From Paenibacillus harenae DSM 16969 (GTDB lineage Bacteria; Bacillota; Bacilli; Paenibacillales; Paenibacillaceae), in contig NZ_AULV01000013.1 in assembly GCF_000422465.1 (NCBI RefSeq), positions 248,001-312,000 on the forward strand: a stretch of DNA of 64,000 bases, in the 5' to 3' direction. Position 1 is the first letter of the stretch. Every line of letters starts with the position of its first letter. Position numbers and translations under genes: made by a program. Positions 7,321 through 16,399 of this stretch are shown in pieces. The notes below the pieces were generated by a model, which did no database searches, had not been told where the DNA came from, and saw nothing but the letters and a program-made list of their open reading frames with translations.

Positions 7321-8496
7321 TTATAGGATTTCTGCAACGTCCGCCACCCATTTTAACAACTTTAGATCCTGTCCCCTGGCGGCAATAAACGACAGCCCTA
7401 TCGGGCAGCCGTACTCCCCCGTTACCGGAACGGTGATTTGCGGAAGTCCCGCCAGTCCGGCGACGCAGCTCATTTCCAGGGTCTGCGCGCGGCGGAGCTC
7501 CACATCCTCCCCCGACAAGTCCAGCAGCGGCGCAATGCCCGGCACCGTCGGCACGACGAGCACGGTATCGTAGTCCAGCAGCGTTTCCATTCTAGCCCTT
7601 ACGTCGTCCCGCTTCGCGAACGCCTCCTCCATCTCCTCCCGCTTCAGCGTGCCCGCCCAGGCGAACCGCTCCGCGATGCCCGGTCCGAAGGCAGGCTTCT
7701 CCCGCGTTATCCAGTCCCCGTGTTCTCTCCAGATCTCAAGCCCCTGCGTCAGCCGAAAAGCGTTCATCCACGCCCGCAGCCCTTCCGGAGCGAGCACAAC
7801 CTCTTCGTCTTGCTCGAATAATTGCCGCAGCGCGGGAAGATACGCCTCTAAAGCCGCCTTCGAATAATCGTCCAGCGAAGCCCACATATCCAACCCGATC
7901 ACCATCCTGGAAAATGGAGCCTTGCCGGATGCCCCATCGCCCATCAATACCCGGCCAACCTCAAGCAGCGTCTGCGCGTCCCTTGCCATCCAGCCGACCG
8001 TATCGTAGCTTGGCGCCAGCGGAATAAGTCCCGCCGGATCGACAGCCCGATGGGTCGGGCGTATGCCGTAAATGCCGCAATAAGCCGACGGCACACGAAC
8101 CGAACCTCCCGTATCGGTCCCGATTGCGAAGTCCGCGAGTCCCGCCGATACGGCGACCGCAGAGCCGCTCGATGAACCGCCGGGGATCCTTCCCGGCGCC
8201 TTCGGATTCACCGGCGTTCCATAATGCGCATTCTCCCCGTTAATGCTGTACATCAGCTCATCCGTAATTGTTGCCCCTTCCAGCCGCGCCCCGCTGCGGA
8301 GCAGACGTTCAATAACGGCCGCATGCCGCAGGGACGGCTCATGCGTGCGGAGCCAATCCGGGTTTCCCGCTCCCGATGTATGACCGGCAATCGCGAACAC
8401 GTCTTTTACCGCAAACGTCTTGCCGCTCAGCCTGCCGCTGCCTGTCGGTTCTACTGTCAGCTGCTCCTCTATATAAGCATGCCAATTATTTTCCAT
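7321..8496 (-). CDS. Amidase-signature family hydrolase
   Basis: 391 residues from the ATG at 8496, behind GAGGAGG. It has the amidase-signature triad: Lys in TFAVKDVF (about 25), the cis-Ser in GTDTGGSVR (about 123) and the nucleophile region GGSSSGSA (about 103). These cytoplasmic enzymes hydrolyse amide bonds. It is shorter than GatA (about 480) and there is no gatB or gatC nearby, so a role in tRNA amidation is unlikely. It lies 63 bp after a gamma-glutamyltransferase gene on the same strand; the pair suggests catabolism of gamma-glutamyl or other amides. The exact substrate is not readable. Confidence 0.85.
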   Translation of the reverse strand: MENNWHAYIEEQLTVEPTGSGRLSGKTFAVKDVFAIAGHTSGAGNPDWLRTHEPSLRHAAVIERLLRSGARLEGATITDELMYSINGENAHYGTPVNPKAPGRIPGGSSSGSAVAVSAGLADFAIGTDTGGSVRVPSAYCGIYGIRPTHRAVDPAGLIPLAPSYDTVGWMARDAQTLLEVGRVLMGDGASGKAPFSRMVIGLDMWASLDDYSKAALEAYLPALRQLFEQDEEVVLAPEGLRAWMNAFRLTQGLEIWREHGDWITREKPAFGPGIAERFAWAGTLKREEMEEAFAKRDDVRARMETLLDYDTVLVVPTVPGIAPLLDLSGEDVELRRAQTLEMSCVAGLAGLPQITVPVTGEYGCPIGLSFIAARGQDLKLLKWVADVAEIL

Positions 8497-8559
8497 GCCG
8501 GTCCGTTCCTCCTCGGTCTTCTCCATCTTCTCCGTCTTCCCTGCCTCCGTGCCATCCGG

Positions 8560-10140
8560 CTACAAGCCAATCGCCTTGCCGTCACAGCGCGGGTCCGAGC
8601 CGCCCTGCAGAAAGCCCCTCTCATCCCTCAATATGGCGTGGGCATGCCCCATAACGCCGTCGAAATCCTTCACCTTCCGGACCAGATGGCCCGCCTTCGC
8701 CAACGAGGTCGCCACCTCATCCGGCACGCGTCCCTCCAGCTTCAGCTCCTGCGTCGGCTCGCCCCAGGTCCGCCCCCATACCCATCTCGGTTCATTAATC
8801 GCCTGCTGCGGGTCCATGCCATAGTCGACCATCCGGGTGAAAATCGCCGTTTGCGTCTGCGGCTGTCCCTCGCCTCCCTGCGTGCCGTACAGCACGGCCG
8901 GCTTGCCTTCCCGGCAAGCCATAGCCGGCATAAGCGTATGGAAGGTCCGCTTCGCCGGCTGCAGGCAGTTGACATGCTTCGGATCAAGCGAGAAGAAGGA
9001 GCCGCGGTTCTGCAGCAGCACCCCGGTGCCGCCGGCGACAACGCCGGAGCCGAATTCAAAATATAAGCTTTGAATAAAGGACACCGAATTGCCTTCCTCA
9101 TCGACAACGGCTGCATACGCCGTATCGCTGCCAAGCGGCTCCGATTCCATTGAAGACGCCCGGTTAAGCTCGATGGAAGCCGCAAGCTTAGCGGCGTACC
9201 TTTTATCCAGCAGCCGCTTCAGCGGCACGCTCGAAAATGCCGGATCCGTCAGGTACCGGTTGCGGTCGCGGAAGCTCAGCTTCAGCGCTTCTACGCATAA
9301 TTGGTAATAATCATGCGAGCCATGCGCCACATTTTTCAAATGAAACGGCTCTAAGATGTGAAGCGCCATAATTCCGGCAAAGCCTTGCGAATTCGGCGGC
9401 ATTTGATAAAGCGTGTAACCTCTATAGGAGCCTTCGGCCGGCTCGACCCAATCGCCGCGGTGATCGGCAAAATCATCCGCCGTCAGCAGCCCGTCGCGCA
9501 ACCCAAGAAAATCGGTTATTTCCTTAGCCGTCTCCCCCTTATAAAACTCGTCGCGCCCGTATTGAGCCAGCCGCCGCAGCGTCTGCGCAAGCGCCTGCTG
9601 CTTGAACCGCTCTCCCGTCTTCACCGCATGTCCGCCGGGCAAATAAATATCCGCCGTTTCCAGCGTACGGGCCAGCACGGCTTCATTATGCACTGTATTG
9701 GCGTAATGATCCTTCGACATGGGGAAGCCGTTCTCCGCGTAACCGATCGCCGGCTCCAGCACCCGTCCCCACGGCAGCCTGCCGTATTCCCGGTGAACCG
9801 CGTCCCAGCCGTCAACCATGCCGGGCACCGTCACGATACTGCCTACTCCCCGATTCGGAATGGCCGTCAATCCGGCATACGCGCCGATATTAGCTTTATA
9901 GCCGGAGCGGCCGCTGGCGTTATAACCGCGAACCTTGCCCTCGGCATGATGGTAGCTGAGCCAGAAGGAGTCGCCGCCCAGACTCGTCATATGCGGATAA
10001 ACGACGGCCAGGCATGCGCTGACCGCTACCGCCGCGTCAAAGGCGTTGCCGCCCTGCTCCAATATGCGGGCCCCGGCCTCCGTGGCTAAATCATGCGGAC
10101 TGACAACCATCGCCTTCGAGCCGATTACGGACTGATTCAT
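8560..10140 (-). CDS. ywrD: Gamma-glutamyltransferase-like protein (YwrD)
   Basis: 526 residues, an Ntn-hydrolase of the gamma-glutamyltransferase family. These are made as a precursor that cleaves itself before a threonine, seen here in SDTAYAAVVDEEGN at about residue 340; large- and small-subunit halves match the usual proportions. Other family features: GGNAFDAAVA, TSLGGDSFW, GTGVLLQNRGSFFS. No signal peptide is visible, so it is probably cytoplasmic, like YwrD and unlike secreted Ggt. Start ATG at 10140, behind GGAGTGATAGCG. It is divergent from the Lrp regulator ywrC and the chromate transporter pair, as in the ywrABCD neighbourhood of B. subtilis. Confidence 0.88.
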   Translation of the reverse strand: MNQSVIGSKAMVVSPHDLATEAGARILEQGGNAFDAAVAVSACLAVVYPHMTSLGGDSFWLSYHHAEGKVRGYNASGRSGYKANIGAYAGLTAIPNRGVGSIVTVPGMVDGWDAVHREYGRLPWGRVLEPAIGYAENGFPMSKDHYANTVHNEAVLARTLETADIYLPGGHAVKTGERFKQQALAQTLRRLAQYGRDEFYKGETAKEITDFLGLRDGLLTADDFADHRGDWVEPAEGSYRGYTLYQMPPNSQGFAGIMALHILEPFHLKNVAHGSHDYYQLCVEALKLSFRDRNRYLTDPAFSSVPLKRLLDKRYAAKLAASIELNRASSMESEPLGSDTAYAAVVDEEGNSVSFIQSLYFEFGSGVVAGGTGVLLQNRGSFFSLDPKHVNCLQPAKRTFHTLMPAMACREGKPAVLYGTQGGEGQPQTQTAIFTRMVDYGMDPQQAINEPRWVWGRTWGEPTQELKLEGRVPDEVATSLAKAGHLVRKVKDFDGVMGHAHAILRDERGFLQGGSDPRCDGKAIGL

Positions 10141-10362
10141 CGCTATCACTCCATTTTTCAAGTGTTTATGATAGATTTCCTCACATTAAGTATAGATTCA
10201 AAATAACATCATCCCAACGGATAGGCAACAAAAAAGTAATCATATCTCTTATTTTGTATTGAAAACGTATGGTATTGTATATATATTTATTCATATGGTA
10301 ATTAAAACTTGTTATTCCAAGACACCTTGAAATATACCCTTAGGATTGGAGTTGATTCGAAC

Positions 10363-10848
10363 ATGCAGCAAAAAACGCAAGATGAGACCGCCGCAGCCAT
10401 CCATGTTGACGAGATTGACCGTAAAATCATCGCCGAGCTTAATTTAAATGGCAGAATATCTTACACGGACTTGGCAAAAGAAATCGGATTATCCCGCGTC
10501 GCCGTGCAATCCCGGATTAATGCCTTAATGGATGCGGGCGTGATCGAGCGGTTCACCGCCGTCATTAACCCGGAGAAGATCGGCATTCATGTTTCCGCCT
10601 TTTTTAACGTCGAGGTGGAGCCTAAGCATCTCCATGCCGTTGCCGACCGGCTGTCGACGGAGCCCTTCGTCACCAGTCTCTATCATATGACCGGACCAAG
10701 CAAGCTGCATATGCACGGCCTGTTCCGCAACAACCAGGAGATGGAGCATTTTATGAAGGAAAAGCTGTACACGCTGCCCGGCATTATGGGCGTCGACTGT
10801 CAGGTGCTTATTAACCGCTATAAGAGCCGAATGGGAATGAGGCTGTAG
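10363..10848 (+). CDS. ywrC: Lrp/AsnC-family transcriptional regulator (YwrC)
   Basis: 161 residues from the ATG at 10363. The N-terminal helix-turn-helix ([19 protein letters not shown], then [16 protein letters not shown]) is followed by the RAM ligand-binding domain ([20 protein letters not shown] and so on). Lrp/AsnC proteins are octameric or dimeric amino-acid-responsive regulators. It ends three bases before ywrB and is divergent from ywrD, so it probably controls both directions. Orthology to YwrC is inferred from family plus neighbours. Confidence 0.85.
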   Translation: MQQKTQDETAAAIHVDEIDRKIIAELNLNGRISYTDLAKEIGLSRVAVQSRINALMDAGVIERFTAVINPEKIGIHVSAFFNVEVEPKHLHAVADRLSTEPFVTSLYHMTGPSKLHMHGLFRNNQEMEHFMKEKLYTLPGIMGVDCQVLINRYKSRMGMRL

Positions 10849-10851
10849 CCT

Positions 10852-11487
10852 ATGAAGGACAACCGCGCACGGAATATTTACATGCAGCTGTCATGGGCAA
10901 TGATGAAGACCGGCGTTATCGGTTACGGAGGAGGACCTTCCGTGATCCCGCTTATCCGTTACGAGGCGGTGACCCAGTACAAATGGATGGAGGATGACGA
11001 ATTCGGGGAGATACTGGCGTTAGCCAATGCGCTGCCCGGGCCGATCGCCACGAAGATGGCCGCTTATATCGGCTATCGCGAGAAAGGCGCATCCGGAGCG
11101 GTCGTATCGGTTCTTGCGCATATTCTCCCTTCCGGCCTGGCCATGATTCTGCTGCTGTCATTCGTCCAGTATTTGAGCAGCGCCGCCTTCATCCAAGGGA
11201 TGATCGGCGCCGTGACGCCCGTCATTGCGGTAATGCTCGGCATGATGGCCTACGAATTCGGCGAGCGGGCGGTTAAGGGGCTCGGCATCTACGTCGGCAT
11301 CGGCTTCTTCGCCTTGGCTTTCGGCTTGCTGCAGGGCATTTCGATTCATCCGGCAATCGTGATTCTTTTATTTCTCGGGTATGGCGCGTTTCATTTGCGG
11401 ACGGTCGCCGCTCTGCAGCTGAGAAAGCAACGGAAACAACAGCGGCAGGTGCAGCAGAAGGAGGGCGTGACGCGTGGAATGGACTGA
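10852..11487 (+). CDS. ywrB: Chromate transporter family protein, first half (YwrB-like)
   Basis: 211 residues, a single CHR domain with about six membrane helices. Conserved motifs are GYGGGPSVIPL near residue 24 and ANALPGPIATKMAAYIGY near 56. Bacilli often split the ChrA transporter into two short CHR proteins that act as a pair. The stop overlaps the start of the next gene by 14 bases, so the two are translationally coupled. The C-terminus is unusually basic and Gln-rich (LRKQRKQQRQVQQKEG), probably a cytoplasmic tail. Chromate itself may not be the natural substrate. Confidence 0.85.
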   Translation: MKDNRARNIYMQLSWAMMKTGVIGYGGGPSVIPLIRYEAVTQYKWMEDDEFGEILALANALPGPIATKMAAYIGYREKGASGAVVSVLAHILPSGLAMILLLSFVQYLSSAAFIQGMIGAVTPVIAVMLGMMAYEFGERAVKGLGIYVGIGFFALAFGLLQGISIHPAIVILLFLGYGAFHLRTVAALQLRKQRKQQRQVQQKEGVTRGMD

Positions 11488-12025
11488 TTGGCTCCACCTG
11501 ATCATCGGCTTTTTTATCGCGAATGCGCTGGGGTACGGCGGAGGTCCCGCTTCTATCCCGCTCATGTACCGTGAAATCGTGACGAACCGCGAATGGACGA
11601 CACCCGCCGACTTCTCGAACATCCTGGCGCTGGGCAACGCGCTTCCCGGCCCGATCGCGACGAAGATCGCCGCCTTTGTCGGCTACGATGTCGGCGGCTG
11701 GGCCGGCTCCCTGCTTGCCCTGGCGGCAACGATCGTGCCGTCGGCCATTGCGCTGATCCTGCTGCTTAAGGTGCTGCAGCGTCATCGCAAGTCCCCGGTC
11801 GTTAAAGGGATGACGCTGCTCGTTCAGCCCGTGATCGCCGTCATGATGCTGCTTCTAACCTGGCAGATGGCCGAAAGCTCGATTGCCTCGATCGGCATTC
11901 TGCAGTCGCTTATCATCGCGGCCGTCGCCTTCTGGGCGATGCAGTTCCGCAAGATGCACCCGGCCCTCGTCATTGTCGCCGCCTTTGCTTACGGCGGCCT
12001 TGTGATTCCTCATTTGAATATGTAG
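11474..12025 (+). CDS. ywrA: Chromate transporter family protein, second half (YwrA-like)
   Basis: 183 residues with the same CHR motifs as its upstream partner (GYGGGPASIPL near residue 22, GNALPGPIATKIAAFVGY near 54), showing origin by duplication. About six membrane helices. The GTG start at 11474 lies behind AGGAGGG, inside the end of ywrB. The two halves probably form an antiparallel heterodimer in the membrane. A terminator follows at 12055. Confidence 0.85.
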   Translation: MEWTDWLHLIIGFFIANALGYGGGPASIPLMYREIVTNREWTTPADFSNILALGNALPGPIATKIAAFVGYDVGGWAGSLLALAATIVPSAIALILLLKVLQRHRKSPVVKGMTLLVQPVIAVMMLLLTWQMAESSIASIGILQSLIIAAVAFWAMQFRKMHPALVIVAAFAYGGLVIPHLNM

Positions 12026-12054
12026 TTAAGATCGTCATCCTCTCTTATATGGAG

Positions 12055-12085
12055 AAGGAGCAGCTGCCGCGGCTGCTCCTTTTTC
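12055..12085 (+). terminator. Terminator of the ywrCBA unit
   Basis: AAGGAGCAGC pairs perfectly with GCTGCTCCTT around a 6-nt loop, followed by T residues. Confidence 0.85.
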
Positions 12086-12175
12086 GCGTTTCGGTTCCCC
12101 TCTCCTTGGACAACCTTGTTGGCGTAGGTGTCCTTCCATCCAATTGACGCATTCGCCTATTTTTTCAATCGATTG

Positions 12176-12225
12176 TTGACATTCTGAGTTCTTTGGTTAT
12201 ATAGTTAGTTACATGAGTAGTTAAC
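12176..12225 (+). promoter_or_regulatory. Promoter and probable YtrA-type operator
   Basis: TTGACA at 12176-12181 and TATAGT at 12200-12205 are 18 nt apart. Just downstream, AGTTAGTTACATGAGTAGTT (12203-12222) is an imperfect inverted repeat placed so that a repressor would block the start. YtrA-family regulators typically repress their own operon from such a site. Confidence 0.55.
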
Positions 12226-12247
12226 CAGATTGGTGGTGATCGATGAA

Positions 12248-12616
12248 ATGGCTTTTTTGATGGATGACAGCCGGCCGATCTTTATCCAGATTGCGGAACG
12301 AATCGAAGACGACATTATTGAAGGGTTGTTACCCGAGGAATCGCAGGTTCTTTCGACGAACCAGTTCGCCGCTTTCTACAAGATAAATCCGGCTACTGCG
12401 GCAAAGGGCGTGAATATGCTTGTGGACGAAGGGATTTTGTATAAGAAGCGGGGGATTGGCATGTTTGTGGCAGAGGGGGCTCGCGCGAAGGTGATGGAGA
12501 AGCGGAAGGAACAATTTTTCGAAGAGTATGTGGTATCGATGGTCCGGGAAGCGAAAAAACTAGGCATTTCGGTAGAACAATTAACGGAAATGATCCGGAG
12601 AGGGGATAATGAATAA
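12248..12616 (+). CDS. GntR-family regulator, YtrA subfamily
   Basis: 122 residues: a winged helix-turn-helix (RPIFIQIAERIEDDIIEG, then LSTNQFAAFYKINPATAAKG) with only a short C-terminal helical region, the hallmark of the YtrA subfamily that pairs with ABC transporters. Start taken as ATG 12248, seven bases after GGTGGTGAT; an in-frame TTG lies at 12230. The stop overlaps the start of the ATPase gene (taATGg), so the three genes form one operon. B. subtilis YtrA responds to cell-wall antibiotics; that function is only inferred here. Confidence 0.85.
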   Translation: MAFLMDDSRPIFIQIAERIEDDIIEGLLPEESQVLSTNQFAAFYKINPATAAKGVNMLVDEGILYKKRGIGMFVAEGARAKVMEKRKEQFFEEYVVSMVREAKKLGISVEQLTEMIRRGDNE

Positions 12617-13509
12617 TGGGGAAAATCGTGGAGTTGAACAGGTTGACCAAGTCTTATGGAGCCGTAAAAGCAGTCGATAACGTCAGTTTCTCCATTGACG
12701 AGAATAAAATTTACGGTTTGCTGGGCAGAAACGGTGCCGGAAAAACAACGATCATGCACATGATCACCGCGCAATTATTCGCTACCGGCGGGGAGCTGAA
12801 GGTATTCGGGGACACGCCTTACGAGAATAACCGCGTGCTCAACCAGATTTGCTTTATTAAGGAAAGCCAGAAATATCCCGACGTTTACCGCATTATCGAC
12901 GTGCTGAATACTTCCGCCTCTTTCTTCCCTAACTGGGATCACGAATATGCGCTCTCGCTTGCCGGGGATTTCCGGCTTCCGTTGAAACGGAGAATGAAGA
13001 AGCTTTCCAGGGGGATGCTCTCCTCCGTCGGCATTATTATCGGACTTGCGAGCCGGGCGCCGCTTACGATATTCGACGAGCCTTATCTGGGCCTGGATGC
13101 GGTAGCCCGCAGCTTGTTCTACGATCGGCTGATCGAGGATTATTCGCAGCACCCGCGGACGGTTATTTTATCCACGCATCTCATTGATGAGGTAAGCAGC
13201 ATTCTGGAGCACGTGCTCATCATTGACAGCGGAACCCTGCTCATAGATGAAGAGGCAGAGGCGCTGCGCGGCCGGGCGTTTACTCTGGCGGGTCCTAAAG
13301 CATCGGTTGAATCCTTCACGGCAGGCAAAGAGGTTATCCATCGCGAGCCGTTCGGCAGCTTCGTAACCGCAACCGTCATGGGAAATTGGAATGCGGCGGA
13401 ACGCAAACAAGCAGAAGCGCTGGGTCTGGAACTGGCTCCCGTATCTCTGCAGCAGTTAGTTATTTATTTGACGAATGGCAAAGCGCAAAGAAAGGCGGTT
13501 GAGGTCTAA
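12616..13509 (+). CDS. ABC transporter ATP-binding protein (YtrB-like)
   Basis: 297 residues with Walker A GRNGAGKTT (about 35-43), a signature-like LSRGMLSSVGI (about 131-141; degenerate relative to LSGGQ, as in this subfamily), Walker B TIFDEPYLGLD (about 152-162) and the switch His in ILSTHLIDE. The last 80 residues are an accessory region. It is coupled to the regulator by one-base overlap and to the permease by one-base overlap. Probably an exporter or bacitracin/lantibiotic-type detoxification module; the substrate is not readable. Confidence 0.88.
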   Translation: MGKIVELNRLTKSYGAVKAVDNVSFSIDENKIYGLLGRNGAGKTTIMHMITAQLFATGGELKVFGDTPYENNRVLNQICFIKESQKYPDVYRIIDVLNTSASFFPNWDHEYALSLAGDFRLPLKRRMKKLSRGMLSSVGIIIGLASRAPLTIFDEPYLGLDAVARSLFYDRLIEDYSQHPRTVILSTHLIDEVSSILEHVLIIDSGTLLIDEEAEALRGRAFTLAGPKASVESFTAGKEVIHREPFGSFVTATVMGNWNAAERKQAEALGLELAPVSLQQLVIYLTNGKAQRKAVEV

Positions 13510-14189
13510 TGAACCGAGTCTCAAGTGTTGTAAAGATGCACAGCCGGGATAAATGGTCATGGTTTATCGTCCCTTGGCTGGTTATGCTCTCCAGCTTCGT
13601 AATCAATTTTATTATCAGTTATTTCGTGGATGAACCTCTCATTACCGGCGGTCTTTCTTCCATCTTCATTTATATGTTTGTAGCCGGAATCATTACGCTG
13701 GCTCAGACGTTCCCGTTCGCGCTTGGCATGAGCGTAAGCCGGACGGATTACTTTCTGGGAACCTCTTCTATGGTCTTGTTGACCAGCGCCGGATCCTCTC
13801 TTCTGCTTCTGCTTATCGGTCTTACGGAAGGATGGACGAATGATTGGGGAAGCGGTCTGGTTTTCTTCCAATTGCCGTATCTTAGCGAAGGCCCGCTCGT
13901 TAATCAATTCACGGTGTATCTTATCATCTTCTTGTTTATGCATTATTCGGGTATATTGATTGGCGTCGTGCACAAGCGCACGGGAAAAAACGGCATGTTT
14001 CTCATTTCCGGCATTTTGCTGGCGGCGTTCACCCTATTGGGGTTCCTGGCCGACTATCTGAATTGGTATCCTGCGATCTTTGATTGGATCGTTAAACAAT
14101 CCGCTATGGATTATGCCCTGTGGATGCTCCCTTTCATCGTCATATTCGCGGCGGCGTCTTACCTGCTGCTGCGCAGAGCGACCATATAA
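13509..14189 (+). CDS. ABC transporter permease
   Basis: 226 residues with six hydrophobic segments (about 19-39, 51-72, 88-108, 134-153, 163-184, 204-222). There is no family motif beyond the ABC-2-like pattern, but the position directly after the ATPase (TAATG overlap) identifies it as the membrane partner. It is about the size of single-permease YtrA-type systems. Confidence 0.75.
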   Translation: MNRVSSVVKMHSRDKWSWFIVPWLVMLSSFVINFIISYFVDEPLITGGLSSIFIYMFVAGIITLAQTFPFALGMSVSRTDYFLGTSSMVLLTSAGSSLLLLLIGLTEGWTNDWGSGLVFFQLPYLSEGPLVNQFTVYLIIFLFMHYSGILIGVVHKRTGKNGMFLISGILLAAFTLLGFLADYLNWYPAIFDWIVKQSAMDYALWMLPFIVIFAAASYLLLRRATI

Positions 14190-14204
14190 TCCGCTTACAT
14201 GTCG

Positions 14205-14234
14205 CGGCAGCCTTAAATGACACGGGCTGCCGCT
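14205..14234. terminator. Perfect 9-bp hairpin between convergent genes
   Basis: GCGGCAGCC pairs with GGCTGCCGC around a 12-nt loop between the permease gene and the convergent MocR gene. No T run follows on either strand, so termination may be weak or rely on other factors. Confidence 0.45.
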
Positions 14235-14243
14235 ACATCTAGG

Positions 14244-15668
14244 TTATTCCGCGAAAATACCCGCCCACGCCTTCCTCAGCAGCAGGACAGCGGTTTCCAT
14301 TTCGGCCTCTCCAATCCCTCCAAATCCCAGATAGATTCTCGTATCCCCATTGTCATTCGGGCTCATCCACATTTGCTTCAAATCATACACCCGAACGCCT
14401 TCCGCCTCGGCTAACGCCAGCAATTGTTCAGCGCTCATTTTCGTTTTTACAATCACCTGAATATGCAATCCGGCGCTATGTCCCGTTATCTCGATACGGC
14501 CTTGAAAATGGACGTGAAGCAGCTCTATAAGCCGATGATGTTTTTTGCGGTACGTGTTGCGCATTCTCCGGATATGACGGTACCAGTGCCCTTGCCCGAT
14601 AAAAGCTTGCATCGCCCACTGCTCGATTCGCGAAGGGCTTAGCAGCAAATGCCGCATCGTCCCAAGCTTCGCCAGCAGCTCCCGGGGCAGCACCATATAA
14701 TTCATTCGCAGAGCGGGAGTGAAGGCTTTCGAGAACGTGCCGATATAGATGACTCTCCCTTGCTCGTCCAGACTTTGCAGGGAAGGAATCGGTTTGCCGA
14801 AATACCGGAATTCCCCATCGTAGTCATCCTCGATGATAAAGCTCCTTCTCTCATTCGCCCATTCAAGCAAACACTCGCGCTCGGCATAGGACATAACGCT
14901 GCCGGTAGGAAATTGATGAGAAGGCGTGACATAGACGACCCCCGCTTCGCTCGCGGACAAGTCTTCGAGAGAAAAACCGCGGTCACGAACGGGAATCGGA
15001 ATCACATGGAACCCGTCCAGCGCAAAATACTCCCGCACCGGCGCGAAGCCGGGCTCTTCCATCGCCACATGGCCGCTGCCTGCAAGAAGCTTGGTAAGAA
15101 GCCCTATACTGTACGATATGCCTGAACCGATTATGACTTGCTCAGGGGAGCATACGACGCCTCTCGCGTTTCTTAAATAATCGGACAGCATCGTGCGGAG
15201 CTCTATTTCCCCCTGCGGGTCACCGTACCGGCACATACGGTCCTGCGCCGAATCCAGCGCCTCGTTAATCATCTTCTTCCAGAGGCGAATCGGAAAGGCA
15301 TCCTTATCCACGGCAGTCGTTTGAAAGTCAAAGCGGTATTTCGGCGATGCGTGGGTCCGGGAGGGCCGCTGCAGCCCGTCAAGCGGCCCTGCGTGATGGT
15401 AAATCCGGTTAGATAGCTTGCCGACATTCGGATTTACCGCAAAGAAACCCGAACGCGGCTTGCTGGTTACATATCCTTCGGCGGTAAGCATTTGATAAGC
15501 CGTTTCGATCGGCGTTTTGCTTATGTTCAAATGCTGCTGCAGCGATCTGACGGAAGGCAGGCGCGTATCGCCGGCAATGACCCCGTTGCGGATATGCTGA
15601 CGGATCTGCCTATATAGCTGCAAATACAGCGGATGATCGGTTGGATCGGATAATAGCAGATCGAACAT
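14244..15668 (-). CDS. MocR/PdxR-type GntR regulator with aminotransferase domain
   Basis: 474 residues from ATG 15668. An N-terminal GntR winged helix (HPLYLQLYRQIRQHIRNG, LPSVRSLQQHLNISKTPIE) is fused to a fold-type I PLP aminotransferase domain, with the PLP lysine in GTFSKAFTPALRM and the aspartate-containing EDDYDGEFRY. MocR proteins bind PLP as a co-effector and usually control a divergent gene. A 9-bp inverted repeat lies in the intergenic region, so the divergent thioredoxin-EamA-NAT operon is the likely target, in addition to itself. An in-frame GTG lies nine bases upstream. Confidence 0.88.
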   Translation of the reverse strand: MFDLLLSDPTDHPLYLQLYRQIRQHIRNGVIAGDTRLPSVRSLQQHLNISKTPIETAYQMLTAEGYVTSKPRSGFFAVNPNVGKLSNRIYHHAGPLDGLQRPSRTHASPKYRFDFQTTAVDKDAFPIRLWKKMINEALDSAQDRMCRYGDPQGEIELRTMLSDYLRNARGVVCSPEQVIIGSGISYSIGLLTKLLAGSGHVAMEEPGFAPVREYFALDGFHVIPIPVRDRGFSLEDLSASEAGVVYVTPSHQFPTGSVMSYAERECLLEWANERRSFIIEDDYDGEFRYFGKPIPSLQSLDEQGRVIYIGTFSKAFTPALRMNYMVLPRELLAKLGTMRHLLLSPSRIEQWAMQAFIGQGHWYRHIRRMRNTYRKKHHRLIELLHVHFQGRIEITGHSAGLHIQVIVKTKMSAEQLLALAEAEGVRVYDLKQMWMSPNDNGDTRIYLGFGGIGEAEMETAVLLLRKAWAGIFAE

Positions 15669-15701
15669 CAATATCACTCGCCTGTCTTTAATTTTATTAA
15701 C

Positions 15702-15729
15702 AAACTGACCATTTGATAAGGGTCAGTTT
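15702..15729. promoter_or_regulatory. Probable MocR operator
   Basis: AAACTGACC and GGTCAGTTT form a perfect 9-bp inverted repeat with a 10-nt spacer, centred in the 122-bp divergent region. Its GGTCAG-type half-sites and position suit a MocR regulator controlling both genes. Confidence 0.55.
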
Positions 15730-15790
15730 TATTATAGGATGGTTATAGCGTTCCATCAATGGTTCACTAAGAAATTAAGGATGTGTTCGA

Positions 15791-16363
15791 GTGATAGGTC
15801 AATTGAATGTAAAGCACAAAATGGGAATGGGTATCCCGCCTCAGTCGTTCACGGAAGACATGACTCAAAATCAAGCTGAATTCATGAACTGGTATAACCT
15901 TTTTACATGGGAAGGAAAAGAGGAAGGGGCCTATTTCGATGCCATCGGTAACAGAAAGGATGTAAGCTGCCTGATTATTTGTACGGACTGGTGCCCGGAT
16001 GTCATATGGAATGTGCCTGTTCTATTCAGGGTCATGGACCACGGCAGGATCCGGACCGAGGTTCTGCCGATGGAACAGCATTTGGACACGATGGATCTAT
16101 TCTTGACGGATGGCGGACGCGCTCAACCGATCGCTGTTTTTGCGGATTCCAATGGGGATGTAATAGGAAAGTGGGGAGCTCGGCCTCGATACATCCAGAC
16201 GGTGATGGATGAATTTCGCAGGCGTCATCCTGACCGGTCAGCCCCGGACTACCAGGAGAACGTATCCCATGTACGGAAGGAAATCGCCAAACTTTATAAC
16301 GCCGGCACTCATTATCAGGCCGTTATTGTCCAAGAGCTTCGGGAGCTGTTCAATCAATTCTAG
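15791..16363 (+). CDS. Thioredoxin-family protein
   Basis: 190 residues. The central part (VSCLIICTDWCPDVIWNVPVL near 55-75) matches small thioredoxin-fold proteins that carry a single WCxD or WCPD motif in place of WCxxC, so classical disulfide reductase activity is doubtful. There is no signal peptide. GTG start at 15791 with AAGGATG upstream. First gene of a probable three-gene unit with the EamA exporter and arylamine N-acetyltransferase, divergent from a MocR regulator. Confidence 0.75.
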   Translation: MIGQLNVKHKMGMGIPPQSFTEDMTQNQAEFMNWYNLFTWEGKEEGAYFDAIGNRKDVSCLIICTDWCPDVIWNVPVLFRVMDHGRIRTEVLPMEQHLDTMDLFLTDGGRAQPIAVFADSNGDVIGKWGARPRYIQTVMDEFRRRHPDRSAPDYQENVSHVRKEIAKLYNAGTHYQAVIVQELRELFNQF

Positions 16364-16399
16364 AAAGATTTAAGCCAGCTTGTGAAAGAAGGATTTATA

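Noticed and set aside
8224..9066. Plus-strand 280-residue frame opposite amidase and gamma-glutamyltransferase
   Set aside because: Shadow of two well-supported genes on the opposite strand.
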